A DNA stretch of 48,256 nucleotides. It comes from Specibacter cremeus. Lineage in GTDB: Bacteria; Actinomycetota; Actinomycetes; Actinomycetales; Micrococcaceae. The translations under genes and the position numbers were made by a program. The stretch lies in assembly GCF_003946885.1 (NCBI RefSeq), contig NZ_RWKQ01000035.1, forward strand, positions 1 to 48,256. The letters are read 5' to 3'. Under the pieces are notes generated by a model. It saw nothing but the letters and a program-made list of their open reading frames with translations, had not been told where the DNA came from and made no database searches. Shown here in pieces: positions 41,881 to 47,882 of this stretch. The first letter of the stretch is position 1. The number at the start of each line of letters is the position of its first letter.

Positions 41881-42612
41881 TCATCCTGCCATCGTCAGTC
41901 CGCCGCTGACGCTGAGCACCTGGCCGGTCACGAATGACGCCGCGTCGGAGGTGAAGAACAGGGCAGCCGAAGCGACCTCCTCGGGCCGGGCCAGGCGGCG
42001 GAACGGCACGGCCCGGATCAGCGCCTCACGGAGTTTCTCCGGCTGCGCGGCGAAGAACGGCGTGTCCGTGGGTCCCGGACAGACGCAGTTGACGGTGATC
42101 GCATGCCGGGCCATCTCCCGGGCCAGGGATTTGCTCAAGGCGATGACCCCTCCCTTGGCGCCGGCGTAGACCGCCTCACCCGCGCTGCCGACCCGGCCCG
42201 CATCGCTGGCCACGTTGACGATCCTGCCGCCGTGGCCGGCGTCGATCATGCCCGTCAGGAAGGCGCCACAGATGTTGACGGGGCCCAGGAAGTTGATCGC
42301 GACGACGGCGTTGATGAAGTCCGCGGTTGCCGCCAGGAACGGTGCCGCGCGGTCCCATCCGGCCGCGTTGACCACGATGTCGGGGCATCCCATCCCAGCC
42401 GTGACGCCGTCGCGCAACCCGTCCACGGATGCCCGGTCCGTGACGTCGACCAGGTAGGGGGTGATCAGGTTCGGCGCGGTCGCGGCCGTCGCCTCGGCCG
42501 CGGGCAGGTTGAGGTCGGCCGCCGCGACCCGGCAGCCGCCGGCGGCCAGGCCCGTGGCGATGGCCCGGCCGATCCCGGACCCGGCGCCTGTGACAAGGGC
42601 GACATGCGGCAT
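41881..42612 (-). CDS. SDR-family dehydrogenase of the acyl-CoA operon
   Basis: A 243-residue classical SDR: VALVTGAGSGIGRAIATGL near the N-terminus, IVVNAAGWDRA for the NAG position, the catalytic Tyr-x3-Lys in YAGAKGG and a Ser in VASDAGRVG, and FVTGQVLSVSGG at the C-terminus. YAGAK replaces the usual YxASK, keeping both catalytic residues. In this context it could be a 3-hydroxyacyl-CoA dehydrogenase or related hydroxyacid dehydrogenase. It is the first gene of the operon, with a clear promoter and a TetR-type palindrome immediately upstream. Confidence 0.87.
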   Translation of the reverse strand: MPHVALVTGAGSGIGRAIATGLAAGGCRVAAADLNLPAAEATAATAPNLITPYLVDVTDRASVDGLRDGVTAGMGCPDIVVNAAGWDRAAPFLAATADFINAVVAINFLGPVNICGAFLTGMIDAGHGGRIVNVASDAGRVGSAGEAVYAGAKGGVIALSKSLAREMARHAITVNCVCPGPTDTPFFAAQPEKLREALIRAVPFRRLARPEEVASAALFFTSDAASFVTGQVLSVSGGLTMAG

Positions 42613-42640
42613 GACCCACCACCCGGCAGACTGACGATTG

Positions 42641-42684
42641 ATTCATTCACTATGAATTATCGTTCATTTTAGCGGCGGGTTCAA
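42641..42684 (-). promoter_or_regulatory. Promoter with TetR-type operator for the acyl-CoA operon
   Basis: On the minus strand TTGAAC (42684-42679), a 17-bp spacer and GATAAT (42661-42656) form one of the best promoters in the window. ATTCAT-TCACT-ATGAAT (42641-42657) is a perfect inverted repeat overlapping the -10 and start site, suited to repression by the TetR protein encoded at the operon's end. Confidence 0.65.
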
Positions 42685-42691
42685 GAGCCGG

Positions 42692-42774
42692 CCGTTCTGC
42701 GCACGGTACGGGTTGCTACGCTGCGCAGGAGGCCACACTGCGCAATGTTCGGCCCCGAACGGTGCGCAGAACGG
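42692..42774. repeat. Perfect 13-bp inverted repeat with 57-bp spacer
   Basis: CCGTTCTGCGCAC (42692-42704) and GTGCGCAGAACGG (42762-42774) are exact complements, and CTGCGCA-type strings recur between them (near 42721 and 42748). They lie beside a truncated DUF222 gene and may mark an old mobile insertion or a regulatory cluster. Confidence 0.6.
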
Positions 42775-42862
42775 CGGGCAGTTCCACGCTTCCGGCGCGG
42801 CCAGCCCGAGCAGCGCGGTCTCCGCGAACGAGTTTGTCGGTGGGTGGGTGTTCCATGAAGAT

Positions 42863-43282
42863 ATGGGTATTCCGGGTGGCTCCGGGGGACGGGGCAGAGG
42901 ATCCAGCGGCAGTGGATCGAACGGTGAGGGTGTCGGCACGCCGCGAGGTGTGGCGGCGGTCGTGGCCGCGGTGAGTGTGCCGGTGGTTTCCCGGTTTGAC
43001 CCGGTGGCCGAGCGCCGCCGGGGCGAGTCGGTGGTGGCGACGGCGCGGGCGGCCCGTGATGACGCGGTGGAGGCGTTGGCGGCGGTGGCCCGGCTGGAGG
43101 CGCAGGTGGCGGCGTGCAGGGCGGCCGTGGTGGAGCGTTTGGATGCCGTGGCCCGGGTGGAGGCGGCGGTGGCGTGCGCGGGTTTACGCACTGGTGGACG
43201 CACAGAAGACAAGACAATGGGTTCTCGAACCCATCAACGTGCAGGCACTCGCGTGCAGGGACAGGCGACTTCACTGGCATGA
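42863..43282 (+). pseudogene. 5' remnant of a DUF222/HNH endonuclease-type gene
   Basis: A Gly/Ser-rich start (MGIPGGSGGRGRGSSGSGSN) leads into a helical segment rich in repeats of the type AVARLEAQVAACRAAVVERL and DAVARVEAAVA, characteristic of the N-terminus of DUF222 proteins with a C-terminal HNH nuclease, common and multi-copy in Arthrobacter-like genomes. The similarity ends near 43180 and the frame stops at 43282; the remainder of the usual 400-500 residues is missing. Codons prefer G at third positions, unlike the C-rich neighbours. It is a fragment. Confidence 0.5.
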
Positions 43283-43321
43283 GGCCAGGGGTGCGGGGAG
43301 CCTGAGGGCTGTTTTGTGACG

Positions 43322-43386
43322 CCGCGTGACCCCGCGTGACCTAGGGTTTCCGGGCGATTGAAGGCGCCCGGCGGCTTCCCTAGCGT
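43322..43386 (+). promoter_or_regulatory. Promoter of the SsuABC-like operon with paired CCGCRTGA boxes
   Basis: CCGCGTGA occurs at 43322-43329 and 43332-43339. TTGAAG (43358-43363), 17 bp and TAGCGT (43381-43386) make the promoter, and an ATG follows six bases later. CCGGGCG/CGCCCGG (43350-43371) flank the -35. The same layout recurs before cysG at 46432-46497. Confidence 0.65.
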
Positions 43387-43392
43387 TGTCGC

Positions 43393-43467
43393 ATGACCAC
43401 TTTGGGACTGCCCGCCACGACGTATCGCCGGACGCGCACCACCACGCGGCGATGTCGCGCAGCCTGA
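43393..43467 (+). CDS. Leaderless 24-codon leader ORF of the SsuABC-like operon
   Basis: ATG 43393 lies exactly six bases after the TAGCGT -10 box and opens a 24-residue frame, MTTLGLPATTYRRTRTTTRR followed by CRAA and TGA. It is Thr/Arg-rich with one Cys (residue 21) close to the stop. It ends 36 bp before the binding-protein gene. Leaderless, Cys-containing short ORFs act as cysteine-responsive attenuators of sulfur operons in mycobacteria; there the Cys codons are clustered, so a single Cys makes the analogy tentative. Confidence 0.5.
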   Translation: MTTLGLPATTYRRTRTTTRRCRAA

Positions 43468-43503
43468 CCACTGCCCGCATCCGCCGAACCCCAAGGACCC
43501 CCC

Positions 43504-44664
43504 ATGCCCCAGCACAACCCAGACAATGAACCCCTGGCCACCACCCGCATCGTCGCCGGCCAGAAACCGCAGCGCCCGACCAAGGCCCGCAAACGCGGAC
43601 TGGAGATCGCCGCCGTCGCCGGCCTCGTGGTGCTCATCGGCGCCGGTGCCGCCGTCGCCTCGGTCACCTCGCAATCGCACGACGCCGTGGCGGCGCAACC
43701 CACGCCGGCAGCGAGCCTGAGGCTGGGCTACTTCGGCAACGTCACCCACGCCCCCGCCCTCGTCGGGCTGCAGGAGGGCCTCTTCGCCAAGGCATTGGGC
43801 GGCACGACGCTGAGCACGGAGGTGTTCAACGCCGGCCCGGCCGCCATCGAGGCGCTGAACGCCGGCGCCATCGACGCCGCCTACGTCGGGCCCAACCCGG
43901 CCATCAACTCCTACGTCAAGAGCCACGGCGACTCGATCCGCATCGTCGCCGGTGCCACCGCCGGCGGCGCCCAGCTCGTCGTCAAGCCGACCATCACCAC
44001 GGCCGCGCAGCTCTTGGGCAAGGTGCTCGCCTCCCCGCAGCTCGGCGGCACCCAGGACGTGGCGCTGCGCTCCTGGCTGGCCGACCAGGGTTTCAAGACC
44101 ACCCCCGGCGGCGGGGGAGACGTCACCATCAACCCCACCGACAACGCCCAGACACTGCGCCTGTTCCAGGACGGCAAGCTCGACGGCGCCTGGCTTCCGG
44201 AACCGTGGGCGTCCCGCCTCGTGCTGCAGGCCGGGGCCAAGGTCCTGGTCAACGAGGGGGACCTGTGGGCGAAGGGCCAGTTCAGCACCACCGTGCTGAT
44301 CGTGAACAAGTCCTACCTGGACGCCCACCCGCAGACCGTCCAGGCGCTGCTGGCCGGCCACGTTCAGGCCGTCACCTGGCTGAACACGCACCAGGACCAG
44401 ACCGCGAAGGTCATCAACGCCGGCCTCGCCACGGCCGCCGGCAAGCCGCTGGCGGATAATGTGATCGCCCGCTCGCTGACCGAACTGAAGTTCTCCGCCG
44501 ACCCGCTCGCCGTCACGTTCCCGACCCTGTTGGCGCACGGGGTCAAGGCCGGCGTCACGAAACAGGCCGACATAAACGGCATCTTCGACCTGACCCCGCT
44601 GAACGCGGCGCTGCGCCAGGCCGGGCAGCCCACGGTGAACGCGGCCGGGCTGGGGACGAACTAG
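43504..44664 (+). CDS. ABC substrate-binding protein, SsuA/TauA (sulfonate/nitrate) family
   Basis: A 386-residue exported binding protein of the NMT1/SsuA/TauA fold. A 30-residue basic cytoplasmic N-terminus (ending TKARKRG) precedes a hydrophobic segment (EIAAVAGLVVLIGAGAAVAS); no lipobox Cys is seen, so it is cleaved or membrane-anchored. The mature domain starts LRLGYFGNVTHAPALVGLQE, with PAAIEALNAGAIDAAYVGPN typical of the family. It probably captures an alkanesulfonate, taurine, sulfate ester or nitrate-like anion; siroheme synthase downstream makes a sulfur or nitrate compound plausible. AAGGA precedes ATG 43504. The stop overlaps the ATPase start by one base (TAGTG). Confidence 0.88.
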   Translation: MPQHNPDNEPLATTRIVAGQKPQRPTKARKRGLEIAAVAGLVVLIGAGAAVASVTSQSHDAVAAQPTPAASLRLGYFGNVTHAPALVGLQEGLFAKALGGTTLSTEVFNAGPAAIEALNAGAIDAAYVGPNPAINSYVKSHGDSIRIVAGATAGGAQLVVKPTITTAAQLLGKVLASPQLGGTQDVALRSWLADQGFKTTPGGGGDVTINPTDNAQTLRLFQDGKLDGAWLPEPWASRLVLQAGAKVLVNEGDLWAKGQFSTTVLIVNKSYLDAHPQTVQALLAGHVQAVTWLNTHQDQTAKVINAGLATAAGKPLADNVIARSLTELKFSADPLAVTFPTLLAHGVKAGVTKQADINGIFDLTPLNAALRQAGQPTVNAAGLGTN

Positions 44665-45476
44665 TGAGCGCCCCCGCAGCCCAGGCCGCGACAGCGGCAA
44701 ATCCAGCCCAGGCCGCCCCCACCCGTGCTGCGGCCGGCGACGCGCGCCGGGCACCCGCCGTCGTGCTCGACTCGGTGGGCAAGCGCTTCGGCGCGGGCGC
44801 GCCCGTGCTCGACGGCGTCAACGCGACCATCCGGCAGGGCGAGTTCGTGGCGCTGCTGGGCGCGTCGGGCTGCGGGAAATCGACCCTGCTGAACATCATC
44901 GCCGGGCTGGACACGCCCACCGCGGGGGCGCTCGAGGTGCCCGCGGACGGCGCCGCGTTCATGTTCCAGGACTCCGCGCTGTTCCCGTGGCGCAGCGCCC
45001 GGGGCAACATCGAGCTGGCGCTGAAGCTGCGCGGGCTCGACAAGTCGCAACGGCGCGAACGGGCCGACGAACTGCTGGACCTGGTGCACCTGGGCCACGC
45101 GGCGGACAAGCGCCCGCACGAATTGTCCGGCGGGATGCGCCAGCGCGTGGCCCTGGCGCGGTCGTTGGCGCAGGAGAAGCCGCTGCTGCTCATGGACGAA
45201 CCGTTCGCCGCGCTCGACGCGATCACCCGCGACCTGCTGCACGACGAACTGGAACGGGTGTGGCGCGAAACCGGGCGGACCATCATCTTCGTCACGCACA
45301 ACGTGCGCGAGGCCGTCCGGCTCGGCCAGCGCGTCCTGCTGCTGTCCTCCCGGCCCGGCCGCGTCGTGGCCGAATGGGACGTCAGCGAGGCACACCGGAC
45401 CAATGCGGGCGCCGCCGGCGAGCTGACGGCCGCCATCACCGCCAGACTGCGCGAGGAGATCCGCCGCCATGCCTGA
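44664..45476 (+). CDS. ABC transporter ATPase, SsuB/TauB family
   Basis: A 270-residue ATPase: Walker A GASGCGKST, Q-loop in MFQDSALFPWRSA, signature LSGGMRQRVALARSLAQEKP and Walker B LLLMDEPFAALDAITRD, followed by the H-loop VTHNVREAVRLG. The LFPWRSA wording is typical of nitrate/sulfonate/taurine importers. An Ala-rich N-terminus of about 30 residues precedes the domain. GTG 44664 shares its G with the preceding stop, and the gene overlaps the permease start by 8 bp, so all three genes are coupled. Confidence 0.92.
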   Translation: MSAPAAQAATAANPAQAAPTRAAAGDARRAPAVVLDSVGKRFGAGAPVLDGVNATIRQGEFVALLGASGCGKSTLLNIIAGLDTPTAGALEVPADGAAFMFQDSALFPWRSARGNIELALKLRGLDKSQRRERADELLDLVHLGHAADKRPHELSGGMRQRVALARSLAQEKPLLLMDEPFAALDAITRDLLHDELERVWRETGRTIIFVTHNVREAVRLGQRVLLLSSRPGRVVAEWDVSEAHRTNAGAAGELTAAITARLREEIRRHA

Positions 45477-46410
45477 AACAGCACTGCCTCAAACAGCACT
45501 GCCTGAAACAGCACTGCCTCAAACCATCACGGCCCCGGCCCTGAAGAGCGGCACGCCTGAGGAGCTGCGCTCGCTGGAGGCCGGGCTCGATTCGCTGCAA
45601 TCCGACGCGGGTGTTCGCCGCGGCATCGAATGGTCGCGTCTGCTGCTGCCGCTGGGCGCCCTCGTGGTGCTCGTGCTGGCCTGGCAGCTGTACGTGTCCC
45701 TGGGCTTCCGGCGCCGCGACCTGGTGCCCGGTCCGCTGGACGTGTTCGGTTCGCTCGGCACCCTGTGGGACGAGGGCAAGATCCAGGAGGCCGTCCTCAC
45801 GTCGCTGCAGCGCGGACTGATCGGCTTCGCCATCAGCGTCGCCGTGGCCACACCCATCGGGTTGCTGCTGGCCCAGGCGAAACCGCTGCGCCGGGCGTTC
45901 GGGCCGCTGATCTCCGGGTTGCAGGTGCTGCCATCGGTCGCGTGGGTGCCGGCCGCCATCATCTGGTTCGGGCTCACCGACGCCACCGTGTTCTTCGTGG
46001 TGCTCATGGGCGCCATCCCATCCATCATCAACGGGCTGATCGCCGGCGTCGACCAGATCCCGCCGCAATACCGGCGCGTCGGCCACGTGCTCGGCGCGTC
46101 CCGGCTCGAGATGGCCCTGCACGTGGTGCTGCCCGCCGCATTGCCCGGCTACGTGGCCGGCCTCAAGCAGGGCTGGGCGTTCTCATGGCGTTCGCTCATG
46201 GCGGCGGAGATCATCGTCATCGGCGGCACGCTCGGGTTCGGCCTGGGCTCGCTGCTCGAACAGGGTCGCCAACTGGCCGACATGGGCATGGTCATGTCCG
46301 CGATCCTGACCATCCTGTTCGTCGGCATCGCGGTGGAACTGCTGGTCTTCGCCCCGGTCGAGAAGCGCCTGCTGCGCGGCCGCGGCCTGCTCGCCGGCAG
46401 CACGCGCTGA
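45469..46410 (+). CDS. ABC transporter permease, SsuC/TauC family
   Basis: A 313-residue membrane permease with about six hydrophobic segments. The EAA-type loop reads GASRLEMALHVVLPAALPGY, and ISGLQVLPSVAWVPAAIIWF is typical of SsuC/TauC/NrtB permeases. The first 20 residues (MPETALPQTALPETALPQTI) are encoded by a 15-bp tandem repeat and look unstructured. ATG 45469 lies within the end of the ATPase gene. It ends 93 bp before cysG, which has its own promoter. Confidence 0.9.
   Translation: MPETALPQTALPETALPQTITAPALKSGTPEELRSLEAGLDSLQSDAGVRRGIEWSRLLLPLGALVVLVLAWQLYVSLGFRRRDLVPGPLDVFGSLGTLWDEGKIQEAVLTSLQRGLIGFAISVAVATPIGLLLAQAKPLRRAFGPLISGLQVLPSVAWVPAAIIWFGLTDATVFFVVLMGAIPSIINGLIAGVDQIPPQYRRVGHVLGASRLEMALHVVLPAALPGYVAGLKQGWAFSWRSLMAAEIIVIGGTLGFGLGSLLEQGRQLADMGMVMSAILTILFVGIAVELLVFAPVEKRLLRGRGLLAGSTR
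45472..45525. repeat. 15-bp tandem repeat at the permease N-terminus
   Basis: CCTGAAACAGCACTG (45472-45486), CCTCAAACAGCACTG (45487-45501), CCTGAAACAGCACTG (45502-45516) and a partial fourth unit. It is in frame (PETAL/PQTAL) and covers the ATPase stop codon in the first unit. Confidence 0.9.
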
Positions 46411-46431
46411 CGGTGACCGCCGAATGTGTCC

Positions 46432-46497
46432 CCGCATGACGCCGCGTGAACCGGTGTTGCGGGGTCATTGATCGCGGCAACACCCCCTACCTAAGGT
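46432..46497 (+). promoter_or_regulatory. cysG promoter with paired CCGCRTGA boxes, leaderless
   Basis: CCGCATGA (46432-46439) and CCGCGTGA (46442-46449), TTGATC (46468-46473), 18 bp and TAAGGT (46492-46497), then six bases to ATG 46504. GGTGTTGC/GCAACACC (46453-46484) flank the -35. Positions relative to the start match those at 43322-43386 within one base. Confidence 0.65.
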
Positions 46498-46503
46498 TTT
46501 TTC

Positions 46504-47859
46504 ATGGCAATTGTGGATCTGTACCCGACGTCGCTGCGGCTGCTCGGCCGGCCCACCCTCGTGGTGGGCGGCGGCCGTGTCGCGGCCCGGCGTGCCCGCG
46601 GCCTGCTCGACGCCGGCGCGCGCGTCACGCTGGTGGCGCCGGAGCTCTCCGCCGAGGCGCGTGAGCTGCTCGGCCTGCTGGCCTGGCGGCAGCGCGAATA
46701 CGAGCCGGGCGACCTCGACGTGCCCTGGTTCGTCGTCACGGCCACCGGCTCCGCGGACGTGGACAACCGTGTCGCCGCCGACGCCGAGGCCCGCCGCCTG
46801 TGGTGCGTGAACGCCGCCGACGCGGACGGCTCCACCGCCTGGACGCCCGCCGTCGCCACGGTGGATGACGTGAAGATCGCCGTCAACGCCGGCGGGGACC
46901 CGCGCCGTGCCATCGCCATCCGCAACGCCGTCGCCCTTTCCCTGGAGACAGGCGAGCTGCCGGTGCGGCGGAGCAAGCCGGTGATTGAGGCTGGGGAAAT
47001 CCGGGGTCTCGACGGGCTCGACCACCGGGGTCTCGACGGGCTCGACCACCGGGGTCTCGACGGGCTCGACCACCGGGGTCTCGACGGGCTCGACCACCGG
47101 GGATCCGTCGCACTGGTCGGCGGCGGGCCCGGCGACCCGGAATTGATCACCGTGCGCGGCCGGCGGCTGCTGGCCCAGGCCGACGTCGTGGTCGCCGACC
47201 GGCTCGGCCCCCGCGACCTGCTGGCCGGGCTGGACCCGGACGTGCGCGTCATCGAGGTCGGCAAGACGCCCGGCCACCACCCCGTCCCGCAACAGGAGAT
47301 CAACGAGATCCTGGTCCGCGAGGCCCGGGCCGGCAACCGCGTGGTCCGGCTCAAGGGCGGGGACCCGTACGTGCTCGGCCGCGGCGGTGAGGAGGCGATC
47401 TTCTGCCGCGCGAACGGCGTGGACGTCGAGGTGGTCCCCGGCGTCACGTCCGCCGTGTCCGTCCCGGCCGCCGCCGGCATCCCCGTCACGCACCGCGGCC
47501 TGGCCAAGGCGTTCACGCTGATCAGCGGCCATGAGGAACTTGAACACGTCCCGTCTGGCAGCGACCACACGGTGGTGCTGCTCATGGGCGTCGGCACACT
47601 GAACCGGTCCATGCCCATCCTGGCGGCGGCCGGGCGCGGCGCTGACTGCCCCGTCGCCATCATCGAGAACGGGTTCGCGCCCGACCAGCGCGTCACGATC
47701 GGCACCCTCGGGACCATCGTGGCGCAGGCCCAGGCGGCGCGCGTGCGCAACCCGGCCGTCGTCGTCGTCGGCGACGTGGTGCGCGTGAGCCCGCTGGCGC
47801 CGCCGGAACTGGCCACCGGGTACTACGGCACCCGGGAAACCGTCAGCCAACTGCCCTAG
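46504..47859 (+). CDS. cysG: Siroheme synthase (precorrin-2 dehydrogenase / uroporphyrinogen-III C-methyltransferase)
   Basis: A 451-residue bifunctional enzyme making siroheme precursors for sulfite and nitrite reductases. The N-terminal CysG-B part (1-160) has LVVGGGRVAARRARGLLDAG (19-38) for NAD binding and carries out precorrin-2 oxidation; the middle dimerisation region of E. coli CysG is absent or shortened. The C-terminal SUMT part (201-440) has VALVGGGPGDPELITVRG, VVRLKGGDPYVLGRGGEE and GVTSAVSVPAAAGIPVTHRG. Between them residues 168-199 are four GLDGLDHR copies from a 24-bp repeat inserted in frame. The ATG at 46504 has no Shine-Dalgarno sequence; TAAGGT six bases upstream indicates a leaderless start. 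Confidence 0.92.
   Translation: MAIVDLYPTSLRLLGRPTLVVGGGRVAARRARGLLDAGARVTLVAPELSAEARELLGLLAWRQREYEPGDLDVPWFVVTATGSADVDNRVAADAEARRLWCVNAADADGSTAWTPAVATVDDVKIAVNAGGDPRRAIAIRNAVALSLETGELPVRRSKPVIEAGEIRGLDGLDHRGLDGLDHRGLDGLDHRGLDGLDHRGSVALVGGGPGDPELITVRGRRLLAQADVVVADRLGPRDLLAGLDPDVRVIEVGKTPGHHPVPQQEINEILVREARAGNRVVRLKGGDPYVLGRGGEEAIFCRANGVDVEVVPGVTSAVSVPAAAGIPVTHRGLAKAFTLISGHEELEHVPSGSDHTVVLLMGVGTLNRSMPILAAAGRGADCPVAIIENGFAPDQRVTIGTLGTIVAQAQAARVRNPAVVVVGDVVRVSPLAPPELATGYYGTRETVSQLP
47005..47100. repeat. Four exact 24-bp repeats in frame within cysG
   Basis: Four identical units (47005-47028, 47029-47052, 47053-47076, 47077-47100), each starting GGTCTCGACGGGCTCGAC and ending CACCGG. They encode GLDGLDHR four times as a linker between the two CysG enzyme halves. 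The same unit appears on the other coding strand as VVEPVETP in hsdS and the glyoxalase gene. Confidence 0.95.
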
Positions 47860-47882
47860 AATTGTCCAAACCCCCTTTTCCC

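Noticed and set aside
42713-43282. Complete 189-residue protein
   Set aside because: The first 50 codons precede any recognisable similarity and overlap the inverted repeat; only the DUF222-like middle is meaningful, so it is listed as a remnant from 42863.
47005-47100. CRISPR array
   Set aside because: The 24-bp units are directly adjacent with no spacers, lie inside a coding frame, and no cas genes are present.
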